A model generated the notes under the pieces. That model was not told the origin of the DNA, did no database searches, and was given only the letters and a program-made list of their open reading frames with translations. From Lachnospiraceae bacterium NK4A179 (GTDB lineage Bacteria > Bacillota > Clostridia > Lachnospirales > Lachnospiraceae): a DNA stretch of 55,370 bases. Below, piece after piece: positions 23,853 to 32,920 of the stretch; position 1 is the stretch's first letter, and each line of letters opens with the position of its first letter. The position numbers were made by a program, and so were the translations under genes. The stretch spans positions 1 to 55,370 of the forward strand of contig ATWC01000019.1 of assembly GCA_000421045.1 (NCBI GenBank), given 5' to 3'.

Positions 23853-25936
23853 TGGAAGAAGTAAACATAAGCAGTACGGAACGTATAAATGGAAAAGTAA
23901 AGGTTTTTTATGGCAACAAAGGGTATGGTTTTTTTGAGTACGATGGAAATCAGCTCTTTTTTCATGTAAACCAGATGATCAAAAGAAAACGCAGGATCAG
24001 AAAGGGTGATAATGCAAGCTTTGTTGTAATAGAAACCGAATCGGGCATACAGGCAGGGGAAATACTTTTTGAAGATGCCGGAGCAGAGACTGAAATAAAT
24101 GAAAATGAATCATTTGCCGACACCGTAAAGGAAGATGCAGTTACGCTTTTGGAAATTGCAGAAAAGGAAAATGATACTGAGGTTCAGGAGACGGCTTTGT
24201 TTTCTGAAGATAAAGTGATGATAACTGCTGCAGGTGATAAGGAAATTGCAGCTGAAACAAAGAAAGAGAAGACAGCAAAGAAGTCACGTTCCAAAAAGAA
24301 AAAAACTGAAATAAAAGAAACTGAAGTAAAAGCCGAAGAAAAAACTGAAGATAAGAAAGAAGAAAAAATAGAAGAGAAAACAGAAAGCTCACAGAAAAAA
24401 TCTGCTTTCGAAGAAAAGAAGAACTCAGCTAAAGCTTCGGAGAAGAAAAAAGCAGAGAAGAAAGGTGGCGCAAATAAAGAATCTGCAGCTAAAGCAGCCA
24501 CAAATAAAGCCGCTACTGTCAAAGATACTACAAATAAAGATACTACAACAAATAAAGAAGCTTCAGATAAAGAAGCTTCAGATAAAGATACTTCGAATAA
24601 AGAAGTATCAGATAAAGAGGTTTCAAATAAAGAATCTTCCAATAAACAAACTTCAAATAAGTCCTCATCACATAAAACAACTCAGGGAAAGTCTGCTCAG
24701 TCAAAGGAGCCGCCTAAGAAAAATACTGAGAAGAATCAGGAAAAAAATCAGGATAAAAGACCTTCATCACTGGGCAGGAGTAAGGCTGATGCCAGACAGA
24801 AGAAGGATGAAGGTGAGAGAGGCGTTGATTATCAGCTTGGATGGCTCGGTGAAGGTTATCTTGCAGTGAAAAAGGATTGTGTCGGAAAGTACAGTCTTGG
24901 ACAGGCAAAGAATATCCTGCTTGCTCATCCTGCGTTTCCGGAACCTCAGGAGATAGATGAGATAGTCATCTCCACTAAGGGCATATTCGTTATCGAAACA
25001 AAACGTTTCAGCGGAGAGCTGACTATAAATAAAAACGGCAACTGGATCTTTTCAAACGGAAAGACCAGACAGAGTCTTACAGGCCCGGTTGCACAGGCAC
25101 TCAGACATCACATACTTCTTCAGACCATACTCAAAGGTGTTGTTCCCGATAAATATATCTACGATATCATCTGTATCGCTAAGGGCGATGTTATCATAGA
25201 GGGTGAAGAGAACTGTCCTATCCCGGTAATGAAAGTTGATATGCTCAACTATCGTATCCTTACGGCTGAAGGTAAGGCCGAAAATGATCTGGATATAAAA
25301 ATGATAGAAGAAAAGATCAACGAAAGCAAAGTTGTCTGGGATCCTTCATCAAATTCATATGTAAAGATGAGTGAGATGGAAAAACGAAAGAGTGAAGCAG
25401 CTGCGAAGAGATCTGCAATTGCTGAGGTTATCGAAGAGGCTGCAGAAGTTGAGGATGAAGCAGCATCGAAAAGCAGACTCGCAAAGAAGAGTACTGTAAA
25501 GAAGAATGCTGCAAAGAAGAGTGCCGTAAGGAAAAGTGCTGTAAATAAAACTGAAACAAATAAATCTGTTGATAAAAAAGTTTCCGAGAAAAAATCTTCT
25601 GACAAAAAAACTTCAGATAAACAGGCAGCTGCAAAAAAGACCACAGTAAAAATGAATGCAGATAAAAAAACTTCAGATAAAAAGTCTTCAGAGAAGAAGA
25701 CTGCTGTAAAGAAAACAACAGCAAAGAATACCACTGCAAAAAAGACTGAGACAAAAAAGACTGCGGTAAAGAAGACAGCAGCAAAGAATACTACGGCAAA
25801 GAAAACATCAGATAAGACGGCGGCGGTTAAGAAAACCGTAACTAAAACCCCTGCTGCAAAAAAGACGACTGCCGGGAAATCTGATGCAAAGAAAACAGAT
25901 ATAAAGAAAACTAAAACATCCGTAAAAAAGAAATGA
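23852..25936 (+). CDS. Cold-shock-domain / NERD nuclease-like / histone H1-like fusion
   Basis: A 694-residue protein with an unusual order of parts. Residues 11-72 form a cold-shock (OB) domain with RNP1-like KGYGFFEY and RNP2-like LFFHV. Residues 130-320 are a Lys-rich, disordered tract including seven five-residue repeats at 236-270. Residues about 325-430 are a NERD domain (nuclease-related) with GEGYLAVKK, D369 and the E382-x-K384 of a PD-(D/E)xK-like site. Residues 541-694 are an Ala/Lys/Thr tail like bacterial histone H1/Hc1. The ATG at 23852 overlaps the methyltransferase stop and has GAGG 6 nt upstream; GTG 23849 is the alternative. A nucleic-acid-bound nuclease or nucleoid/RNA protein is inferred; activity is unproven. 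Confidence 0.88.
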   Translation: MEEVNISSTERINGKVKVFYGNKGYGFFEYDGNQLFFHVNQMIKRKRRIRKGDNASFVVIETESGIQAGEILFEDAGAETEINENESFADTVKEDAVTLLEIAEKENDTEVQETALFSEDKVMITAAGDKEIAAETKKEKTAKKSRSKKKKTEIKETEVKAEEKTEDKKEEKIEEKTESSQKKSAFEEKKNSAKASEKKKAEKKGGANKESAAKAATNKAATVKDTTNKDTTTNKEASDKEASDKDTSNKEVSDKEVSNKESSNKQTSNKSSSHKTTQGKSAQSKEPPKKNTEKNQEKNQDKRPSSLGRSKADARQKKDEGERGVDYQLGWLGEGYLAVKKDCVGKYSLGQAKNILLAHPAFPEPQEIDEIVISTKGIFVIETKRFSGELTINKNGNWIFSNGKTRQSLTGPVAQALRHHILLQTILKGVVPDKYIYDIICIAKGDVIIEGEENCPIPVMKVDMLNYRILTAEGKAENDLDIKMIEEKINESKVVWDPSSNSYVKMSEMEKRKSEAAAKRSAIAEVIEEAAEVEDEAASKSRLAKKSTVKKNAAKKSAVRKSAVNKTETNKSVDKKVSEKKSSDKKTSDKQAAAKKTTVKMNADKKTSDKKSSEKKTAVKKTTAKNTTAKKTETKKTAVKKTAAKNTTAKKTSDKTAAVKKTVTKTPAAKKTTAGKSDAKKTDIKKTKTSVKKK
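24557..24661 (+). repeat. Seven 15-bp in-frame repeats coding pentapeptides
   Basis: Units encode (E/D/Q)-(A/T/V/S)-S-(D/N)-K seven times in a row within the first Lys-rich tract of the CSD-NERD protein. The copies differ at wobble positions, so they are not a recent slippage product. Confidence 0.8.
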
Positions 25937-25951
25937 TCTCCAGGGGGCAAA

Positions 25952-27877
25952 ATGATGAAAAAAAGAATTAAATTTCTTGTGGCGTCAATGATCATTACGG
26001 GAGCATTGACTGCATGTACCGGAAAAAATAACGATCCGGCTGCGTCTTCCGCACCAACCGAGGCGGCACCTGAAACAACAGAAAGCTCTGCTACAGCTGC
26101 GACAGAAAGCACATCAGCCACAGAAAAGCCAACCGAGGAAACGGAAGCTCCAAAAGAGGCAGCAGGCTATCTTTCACATATGGATGAATTGATCACTGTG
26201 CTGGATGAAGATGGCAATAAGCTGGCAGAGTACGATATCGAAAAGATCAAAGAAGAATGCAGCAATTCAAGCTGCGATCTTTCGAATGCATATTTCAAAG
26301 CAGCAGGTGATGGAAAGATCATTTATTCAGACTATTCATATTCTGACGACGGAGATTCCAAATATGAGTTTTATGTTGTGGATCCTGAGAGCAAAGAAGT
26401 TGAACCGATATTGACAACAGAGTCGGGATTTTATGTGGAACGCTGCGATTTCTATAACGGAAAGTTTTATATGAACGGGAATAAGGACGGGATGCATCTG
26501 GAGCGTGTCTTTTCCTGGAATGAAGGATCACTGGTTCCCGTGGAAGAGGATTTTGCATATCCGGATGTTGCAAAGGAACTTAATACTGAAACGCCAATGT
26601 TCCTTTCCGCAGATATGAACAACGGATTCTATGACACTTATGAATGCAGCTATACACGTGCGCTGGATGACAATGGTTATATCATAATCATGGATGGCGA
26701 AGAGTATTATAAGCTTTATACGGACGGAACAAAGGAAAAGATAGAGGGGCTGCCTGATATGAGCTTTTATATTCAGTCCTATAACAAAGACGGGCTCATA
26801 TATCAGCTTTATGATGAAAATGTTTCGGGAAGCAGTTACCATTTCCTGGATTATGAAGACGGATCCGATATGGTATTTGTAAAGGCTGATAAAGAGCCTT
26901 CCTTCCTGACTTATGCTGATGGAAAGTTTTACTACGATGTATTTGAGGCTGACAAGTTCTATATGGGTGATCACCATGTGTACTGTTTTGACTGTGCCGG
27001 AAAAAAGTCGACAGAAGTCTATACGACATCGAAGGAGCCCGGAGTATATATTGATCCCGGAATAACAGGCATGCGCCTTATCGGTGATGATATATATTTC
27101 CTTGGCGTTGATGATGAAAGCACTCAGTGGATCAGATACGCTGACGGAACCTTTACACCTACCGGTATAGAAAAGAAAGAAATAGGTGCGCTTAAGTACG
27201 GATATATCAGGTATGAAAATGGAATGCAGAAGTGCTCAAACTGTGGCATACCCCGGGTGAAGTACTATCAGGAAGTATTCCAGCTGGATTCAGAGTATTC
27301 ACCGCATGCAAGTGAAATAAACAGTGCTCTTATGCAGGAATTCCGCCAGAGTGTGGATTTTTACGGAAAGGAAGATATAGAGCCGGAAGATCCGTCTGAG
27401 TGTGAAGAGCATAAGGCAAACTCATATATGTGGTGTGAATCCGATGAATGGAATATCACGGATGTCCAAAAGATAGGTGAAAATATCCTGGTTATAGATA
27501 TGTCCGGTTACTGGTATGGAGGCGGTGCTCATGGTATGCCTTTAAGGAGCCAGAGATGCTTTAACTTACAGACCGGAAAAGAGATCAAATTCAAAGATTT
27601 TTACAAGGGTGATGAAGAGACATTCAAAACACTTGTGGCAGAGAAGACAGCGGAAGACTTCGACAGCTATGAAGAATATGAAGCTCCTTACTTTGCTGAG
27701 ACCAGAGATGATGTCTATGATCAGGCATACGAGTATGCCGGTATAGAGACTTCAAATATCGAGCTTACTGAAGATGGCATATGTCTGTATTATATGCCTT
27801 ATGACATGGGACCTTATGCGGCAGGTTTTATCGAGATCAATATCAGTTATGATGAGCTTGGTTACAGACCGGAATAA
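25952..27877 (+). CDS. Lipoprotein with DUF3298 (RsiV-like) C-terminal domain
   Basis: A 641-residue predicted lipoprotein. The signal peptide ends in a lipobox LTAC with C22 as the lipidated residue, followed by a Ser/Thr/Glu-rich linker (about 25-75). The middle (about 80-450) has repeated YxDG-type beta motifs like a propeller of sensor-type lipoproteins (DUF5050-like appearance). The end (about 500-641) contains YWYGGGAHG, the hallmark of DUF3298 as in the anti-sigma factor RsiV. No sigma-factor gene is adjacent. GGGGG lies 5 nt before the ATG pair. An extracellular sensing or binding role is inferred. Confidence 0.85.
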   Translation: MMKKRIKFLVASMIITGALTACTGKNNDPAASSAPTEAAPETTESSATAATESTSATEKPTEETEAPKEAAGYLSHMDELITVLDEDGNKLAEYDIEKIKEECSNSSCDLSNAYFKAAGDGKIIYSDYSYSDDGDSKYEFYVVDPESKEVEPILTTESGFYVERCDFYNGKFYMNGNKDGMHLERVFSWNEGSLVPVEEDFAYPDVAKELNTETPMFLSADMNNGFYDTYECSYTRALDDNGYIIIMDGEEYYKLYTDGTKEKIEGLPDMSFYIQSYNKDGLIYQLYDENVSGSSYHFLDYEDGSDMVFVKADKEPSFLTYADGKFYYDVFEADKFYMGDHHVYCFDCAGKKSTEVYTTSKEPGVYIDPGITGMRLIGDDIYFLGVDDESTQWIRYADGTFTPTGIEKKEIGALKYGYIRYENGMQKCSNCGIPRVKYYQEVFQLDSEYSPHASEINSALMQEFRQSVDFYGKEDIEPEDPSECEEHKANSYMWCESDEWNITDVQKIGENILVIDMSGYWYGGGAHGMPLRSQRCFNLQTGKEIKFKDFYKGDEETFKTLVAEKTAEDFDSYEEYEAPYFAETRDDVYDQAYEYAGIETSNIELTEDGICLYYMPYDMGPYAAGFIEINISYDELGYRPE

Positions 27878-27905
27878 ATAATGGGGATTAAAAAGGGGGA
27901 AAGTT

Positions 27906-28658
27906 ATGGATTTTCAATCGATTGTTGACAGTATGCATGCCATGACCTGCGTTGTATCAGTCGAGAAGATCGACGAAGACCGCTATGGCAAAATAAGACT
28001 TGTTACCGGGAACAGGGCCTATATAGATTCGATAGAGAAGCCTGCTCCAGGCGTGGAGATGTTGAAAACCAAGTTCACTCCAAATTCTGAATATACCGAC
28101 TATATGACCAGGGATCTAAATTTTGAGGATTTCTGTTACAGGGCAGCGGTAAAGAAGAAATGCCTGAATTCATACGTTCATCCGGAACGGTTTGATGTAT
28201 GGTTCAATATGAATTTCATACCGCTCGATGCTGATGATGGTAATCTGTGCTACTGCCTTTACATGATGGAAATCAATTTTTATGCTGATACTGAGAGAAT
28301 GTCGACCATATCGGGAGATGTAGCATCCAGTGTTCTCGAAGCAATTCTTAAGATACGCGGAGCATTGGATTTTAAAGCTGTGATGCGGGATGTTATCAAG
28401 GATATCAGAAAGCTCTGCTATGCCGAGTACTGCTGTATACTGACTTTTGATGATGTGAATGGAGAGTGCGCTGTATTATGTGAGGATATGAGCGATGATA
28501 CAGAACTTGTCTCCATGAACAATTATATTGATGATAAATTCAATGATCTTGTGGCAACCTGGGAAGATACCATAGGAGGAAGTAACTGTCTTATTGTTAA
28601 AAATGAGCAGGATCTCGAATATGTAAGAGAAAAAATCCGGCGTGGTATGAATCGTTGA
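27906..28658 (+). pseudogene. PAS-GAF half of a frameshifted diguanylate cyclase
   Basis: A 250-residue reading frame with a PAS-like domain (about 1-125) and the first part of a GAF-like domain (about 140-240), ending prematurely after an A6 run at 28630-28635. Reading one base back after the run continues as NPAWYESLKAAKINNIVLFPL and joins the following frame without a gap, completing the GAF fold. One missing A explains the break. GGGGGAAAG precedes the ATG. Either a real mutation, a sequencing error in a homopolymer, or a slippage site; see findings. Confidence 0.75.
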
Positions 28659-29323
28659 AAGCCGCAAAGATAAACAATATAGTCCTGTTTCCTCTTAAGT
28701 CTCATAACAGGCTTCTTGCATATATGTGGGTGATCAATTTTGATCCCGAGTACACAGTCAAGATCAAAGAAACACTTGAGCTCGCAACATTCATACTCGG
28801 TTCCGAGCTCGGCAATCATATAATGTTTGACAGACTCCGTGTCCTGAGCTCGAAGGATATGCTTACCGGTGTGTTCAACCGTAATGAGATGAATAATTAT
28901 GTTGATATGGTCAGCACAGACACAAACGGATGGTATAAAAATCTCGGAGTTGTTTTTATTGATCTTAACGGACTAAAAGTCGTAAATGATGAAAAAGGAC
29001 ATGATGCCGGGGACAAGCTCTTAAGGGATGCAACAAATGCGCTTAGGGAAGTGTTCAGCGAGGAGATGATCTTCCGCGCAGGCGGAGATGAATTTACGAT
29101 CATCGTCGAAGATACAACTCCGGAAGATTTAAAGCTGCAGGTTGAAAAGACCAAAGAAGTGAGTCGTAAATATGATCATCTCAGTCTTGCGATAGGCTAT
29201 AGTTTAGCCGATGAAGGCAGTGATATAAGAAAGGCTCTTCACGAAGCAGATGAGAATATGTTTAAGGATAAGCATGAGTATTATATGGCTCATCCGGAAC
29301 TGAAGGAGAGAGTTAAGCGTTGA
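28655..29323 (+). pseudogene. GAF-GGDEF half of a frameshifted diguanylate cyclase
   Basis: Continuation of the previous frame: residues about 1-65 are the rest of the GAF domain and about 70-215 a GGDEF domain with SSKDMLTGVFNRNEM, FIDLNGLKVVND (metal site) and an intact RAGGDEF signature. No RxxD inhibitory site stands at the usual distance before GGDEF. The family makes c-di-GMP from two GTP. The only nearby start is a TTG without a ribosome site, so independent translation is doubtful, and the catalytic domain is probably made only if the frame is restored. Confidence 0.75.
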
Positions 29324-29358
29324 TGAAGTAGGGTAGCGATTGTGAAAGGGTGCAATAA

Positions 29359-31236
29359 ATGAACATTGAACTTCAATGCTGTGCGCTTTTTATAGTGTTT
29401 ACCATCACGGTCATGTTTTTGAGAGAAAAGAAACTTGATCTTATGAACAGGAAACTTTTTTTTCGCGCGATCTGTGCCTGCTTTGTTTGCCTGTTTTTTG
29501 ATATCTTCTCGATCATCATGATCGATCAGACAGTATCAGGATCAGTTCCGCATTCTGCCACTGAAATAGTGTGTAAACTCTACATCATGCTCCTGGTGCT
29601 TCAGGGATATTTCGGGTATGTGTATGCGTCAACAAGTCTGCTTCCTCTTGAGAAGACGTGGGCCAAAAACCTAAGGATAGTATTTCATCTGATATTTGTC
29701 GCAGGTGAAGTGCTGATACTCGTACTGCCAATCGACTTTTTTGCTGACGGGCGTATTGTATATTCATATGGTCCGTCAACCTCAGTTGCATATCTGCTGT
29801 CAGCTGTCTATATCATATCAACGATCGTAACAACAATTGCTTACAGAAATCAGATACCGGGAAGACGTTTTGTTGCAATGCTCTTCTGGCAGGGAATATG
29901 GTTGCTTGCTGCGGGGATACAGTTTCTGGTTCCGAGTCTTCTGCTCGTGGGATTTGCTTCGGCCTTTGGAATGGTCATACTATATATCCAGCTGGAAAAT
30001 CCGAGTGAATACTATGACGGCTCCACCGGCCTTTTTACCACCAATGCATTGTCAGCCTATATTCACGATAAATATAAATTCGGCAGGCAATTTTCGATGT
30101 TCACGGCCAAGATTCATTTCCTGTCCAATTACGTTGACTATAACATGGAACATGATGCAGTGATCAGAACAGCACGGGCTCTTGTGGCACTGGGCCCGGA
30201 ACCTGCATTCCGTATTGATGATGATACCTTCTGTGTTGTATATGATGATAAAGACCGCATGTTTGAAAAAGCCGCAGATATCAAGAGACAGAAAGATGGT
30301 GTTAAGGATATCCCGGCAAAAGGAACCTATCTTCTGATACCTGATAGTCATGAACTGAGCGGCCCTGATGAATTCTTTCGCTTTCTCCACACATATCTTG
30401 AAAGTGAACAGGAGATCGTTATATGTGATAAAGCACTTATAAACGAGCTGAGAGATCAGATCAGGATCAAGAAAATGATCGATGAAGCTCTTCGGAATGA
30501 CAGAGTTGAGGTGTTTTACCAGCCTTTTTACAATATAAAAAAGTCATGCTTTGATGTTGCAGAGGCTCTGGTGCGTATACGCCTTGAAAACGGTGAGATA
30601 GTTGCTCCCCCCAGATTCATACCGATAGCGGAAGAGAGCGGACAGATCAGATCCATTGGGATCAGAGTATTTGAGAAAGTATGTGAATTCATAGCAAGCG
30701 GAGAAGCCGGAAAAGTCGGACTGGAGAAAATTGAGATAAATGTTTCCGCAGCGCAGTTTGACCGTGATGACCCGGAACGTTTTGTGATGGAGAATATACA
30801 AAAATACGATATATCCCCGGAATGGATCAATCTTGAGATCACGGAAACGGCAGCTACCAAGAATTGGGATATAATGCTTGATAACATGCACAGACTTATT
30901 GATAAGGGTGTGACATTTTCTCTGGACGATTTCGGGACAGGAAGATCCAATATAGATTACTTCGTAAACATGCCTGTTAAGACAGTCAAATTTGATAATA
31001 CCTTTACACAAGGTTTTTTCAGTAATGACAGGATGAAGCCTGTTCTTACCGGGATGACTGACATTGTTCATAAGCTGGACATGGGCATAGTTGCCGAAGG
31101 AATTGAAACGGAAGAACAGGCAAGAGCGATGAAGGAAATGGGAGTTGAGTATATTCAGGGATATTATTACTCCAGACCTCTGCCGAAGGATGAATTGATC
31201 AAGTTTCTGAACCTGAATAATTCCATGAATGAATAA
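29359..31236 (+). CDS. Membrane GGDEF(degenerate)-EAL phosphodiesterase
   Basis: A 625-residue protein. About seven hydrophobic helices fill residues 6-211, a membrane sensor of the 7TM type. Residues about 215-365 are a degenerate GGDEF domain (RIDDDTF at the signature position), unlikely to make c-di-GMP. Residues about 370-620 are an EAL domain with the catalytic residues in place: EALVR at 402-406, N461, LEITE, DDFGTG at 523-528 and EGIE. It is therefore predicted to hydrolyse c-di-GMP, perhaps activated by GTP through the degenerate domain. It lies 35 bp after the GGDEF gene, pairing synthesis with breakdown. Confidence 0.9.
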   Translation: MNIELQCCALFIVFTITVMFLREKKLDLMNRKLFFRAICACFVCLFFDIFSIIMIDQTVSGSVPHSATEIVCKLYIMLLVLQGYFGYVYASTSLLPLEKTWAKNLRIVFHLIFVAGEVLILVLPIDFFADGRIVYSYGPSTSVAYLLSAVYIISTIVTTIAYRNQIPGRRFVAMLFWQGIWLLAAGIQFLVPSLLLVGFASAFGMVILYIQLENPSEYYDGSTGLFTTNALSAYIHDKYKFGRQFSMFTAKIHFLSNYVDYNMEHDAVIRTARALVALGPEPAFRIDDDTFCVVYDDKDRMFEKAADIKRQKDGVKDIPAKGTYLLIPDSHELSGPDEFFRFLHTYLESEQEIVICDKALINELRDQIRIKKMIDEALRNDRVEVFYQPFYNIKKSCFDVAEALVRIRLENGEIVAPPRFIPIAEESGQIRSIGIRVFEKVCEFIASGEAGKVGLEKIEINVSAAQFDRDDPERFVMENIQKYDISPEWINLEITETAATKNWDIMLDNMHRLIDKGVTFSLDDFGTGRSNIDYFVNMPVKTVKFDNTFTQGFFSNDRMKPVLTGMTDIVHKLDMGIVAEGIETEEQARAMKEMGVEYIQGYYYSRPLPKDELIKFLNLNNSMNE

Positions 31237-31246
31237 ATTTCCTTAC

Positions 31247-31318
31247 CTTCCCACCCCGTGCGCCCTTCTCTGACGGCGAACGTTTCCACCGTCAGAGAAG
31301 GGTGCACGGGGTGGGAAG
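31247..31318. other. 30-bp hairpin between convergent genes
   Basis: Arms 31247-31276 and 31289-31318 pair over 30 bp with a single G-U and a 12-nt loop. It lies between the convergent EAL and cytidylate-kinase-like genes and probably blocks read-through both ways. Neither side has a T tract, so it is not a standard intrinsic terminator. Confidence 0.7.
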
Positions 31319-31338
31319 TATTAGTAAGTAGTAACTGA

Positions 31339-31980
31339 TCATCCCGGAATCTCTATCCCGTATTTGGTCTTGATGTAATCCTCTATTATTTTTGCACCCT
31401 GTTCAACGGTGATCTCACCCGTGTTCAGGCACAGGTCATAATTGTAGGGACTTTCCCATTCAAGACCGGTGTGGTATTTGTAGTAAGAACGGCGGTATTT
31501 GTCCATTTCGTTAATGTGCTTCTCCGCTGTCTTTCTGTCCATTGAGAGACGCTTCATCTCTGTCTTGATACAGTTTTCCATCGGAGCATATACGAATACA
31601 CTTACTACATTCGGAAAATCCTTTAAGATGTAATCCGCACCGCGGCCTATGCAGACAAATGATTCACGCTCTGCAAGTTCCTTGAGTACCTTGGCTTGAA
31701 AAGCAAAGAGGTTGTCGTTTTTGGTAAAGTCGGGACTTTCGGGAGGGATCACTTCGCCGGTATAAACTTTCTGTGTCACTCTGTAAAGAAGACTCTGCTT
31801 CATGGTCTCATCAGCCTGTGCAAAAAGTGCTTCGCTTATGCCGCTGTCCACGCTGGCCAGGCTGAGTATCTTCTTGTCATAGAAATCAACCTTAAGATCT
31901 TCTGCAAGCTTCTGGCCTATCCATGTTGCTCCGCTGCCGCAGGTTCTTGTAAGTGCGATAACAAATCTTTTTTCAGCCAT
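31339..31980 (-). CDS. Cytidylate kinase-like family protein
   Basis: A 213-residue P-loop protein of the cytidylate-kinase-like family (AAA-type NMP kinase fold). RTCGSGATWIGQKLA is a variant P-loop in which the usual GxxGxGKS lysine-serine end is altered (GSGATW), as in this subfamily; the CIGRGADYIL strand and the RLSMDR, then YRRSYYKYHTG segments fit the lid region. The ATG at 31980 has GGAGG 9 nt upstream; 31986 is too close. It is the last gene after pyrD. Whether it phosphorylates CMP is doubtful given the altered P-loop; the pyr context favours a nucleotide substrate. Confidence 0.85.
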   Translation of the reverse strand: MAEKRFVIALTRTCGSGATWIGQKLAEDLKVDFYDKKILSLASVDSGISEALFAQADETMKQSLLYRVTQKVYTGEVIPPESPDFTKNDNLFAFQAKVLKELAERESFVCIGRGADYILKDFPNVVSVFVYAPMENCIKTEMKRLSMDRKTAEKHINEMDKYRRSYYKYHTGLEWESPYNYDLCLNTGEITVEQGAKIIEDYIKTKYGIEIPG

Positions 31981-32000
31981 ATCCATTATCCTCCGTGAAT

Positions 32001-32028
32001 CAATTATGAAACTGCAATTATGAAACTG
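32001..32028 (+). repeat. 14-bp tandem duplication across the pyrD stop codon
   Basis: CAATTATGAAACTG occurs twice head to tail. The pyrD stop lies in the junction, so the duplication leaves the protein end unchanged and lengthens the spacer to the next gene. Confidence 0.85.
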
Positions 32029-32920
32029 CACCCACCAGTTCCTTTATATCCTCTACATTATATTTCTTCATATAAGCTTCTATGCCGGCTGCAACTTTTG
32101 CGGTGGTCTGGGGATCGATGAAGTTCATGGTGCCTACTGCAACAGCTGTGGCTCCGGCAAGTATGAACTCGATCGCATCATCCGCATCTGAAATGCCGCC
32201 CATCCCGATGACGGGTATCTTTACGGCATGAGATGCTTCATATACCATGCGCACAGCAACCGGTTTTACTGCAGGTCCCGAGAAACCGCCGGTCTTGTTG
32301 GCCAGAACGAATTTCCTTTTGTTTATATCTATCTTCATGCCTATCAGTGTGTTGATGAGTGATATGGCATCAGCACCGCCTGCTTCTGCGGCAAGTGCCA
32401 TGTCCTTTATGCTTGTGACATTCGGAGAAAGTTTGATTATCACGGGCTTTTTAGAAGCGGCCTTAACAGCTTTTGCCGTTGCCTCAAGCACGTGAGGGTC
32501 CTGGCCGAAAGCTATGGCACCCTGTTTTACGTTGGGGCAGGAGAAGTTCATTTCAAACATATCCACGTCTGTTTCGTTAAGCTTCTCAATGGTTTCAATA
32601 TACTCTTCTACAGAATGCCCGCACACATTGGCAATTATCCTTGTATCAAATTTCCTGAGGAAGGGAATGTCACGTTCTATAAAAACGTCCACTCCGGGAT
32701 TCTCAAGCCCGATGGCGTTGAGCATGCCGCCGTATACTTCGGCAACACGCGGTGTGGGATTGCCTTCCCAGGGAACGTTTGCTACACCCTTGGTAACGAC
32801 AGCACCCAGTTTATTCAGATCTGTCATTTCGGAATATTCAAATCCGGAACCGAAGGTGCCGGAAGCCGTTACTACCGGATTCTTAAGCGTTACACCGGCA
32901 ATATTTACTGAAAGGTTCAT
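32018..32920 (-). CDS. pyrD: Dihydroorotate dehydrogenase B, catalytic subunit
   Basis: FMN enzyme of class 1B oxidising dihydroorotate to orotate; 300 aa. ASGTFGSGFEY is the FMN loop, NFSCPNVKQG carries the catalytic cysteine that marks class 1, and GMGGISDADDAIEFILAGATAVAVGT is the phosphate-binding end. The ATG overlaps the pyrK stop (ATGA). It acts with PyrK, which passes electrons to NAD+, in the cytosol. Confidence 0.96.
   Translation of the reverse strand: MNLSVNIAGVTLKNPVVTASGTFGSGFEYSEMTDLNKLGAVVTKGVANVPWEGNPTPRVAEVYGGMLNAIGLENPGVDVFIERDIPFLRKFDTRIIANVCGHSVEEYIETIEKLNETDVDMFEMNFSCPNVKQGAIAFGQDPHVLEATAKAVKAASKKPVIIKLSPNVTSIKDMALAAEAGGADAISLINTLIGMKIDINKRKFVLANKTGGFSGPAVKPVAVRMVYEASHAVKIPVIGMGGISDADDAIEFILAGATAVAVGTMNFIDPQTTAKVAAGIEAYMKKYNVEDIKELVGAVS

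Noticed and set aside
24184-24642. Ser/Phe-rich minus-strand frame opposite the CSD-NERD gene
   Set aside because: It is the mirror of Lys-rich codons (AAA/AAG read as TTT/CTT) and has no ribosome site.
24480-25930. CRISPR-like or tandem DNA repeats
   Set aside because: The periodicity is in-frame protein low complexity with drifting codons; there are no equal spacers.
25249-26121. 290-residue Val/Phe-rich minus-strand frame
   Set aside because: Same cause: the reverse of the histone-like AAG/AAA/GCA repeats, extending over a clear lipoprotein start on the other strand.
31247-31318. Integration (att) site or IS end
   Set aside because: No integrase, transposase or flanking duplication; the genes either side are ordinary chromosomal ones.
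31339-31980. Assigning cmk to the kinase-like gene
   Set aside because: The P-loop departs from the GxxGxGKS form of true cytidylate kinase, so only the family name is supported.
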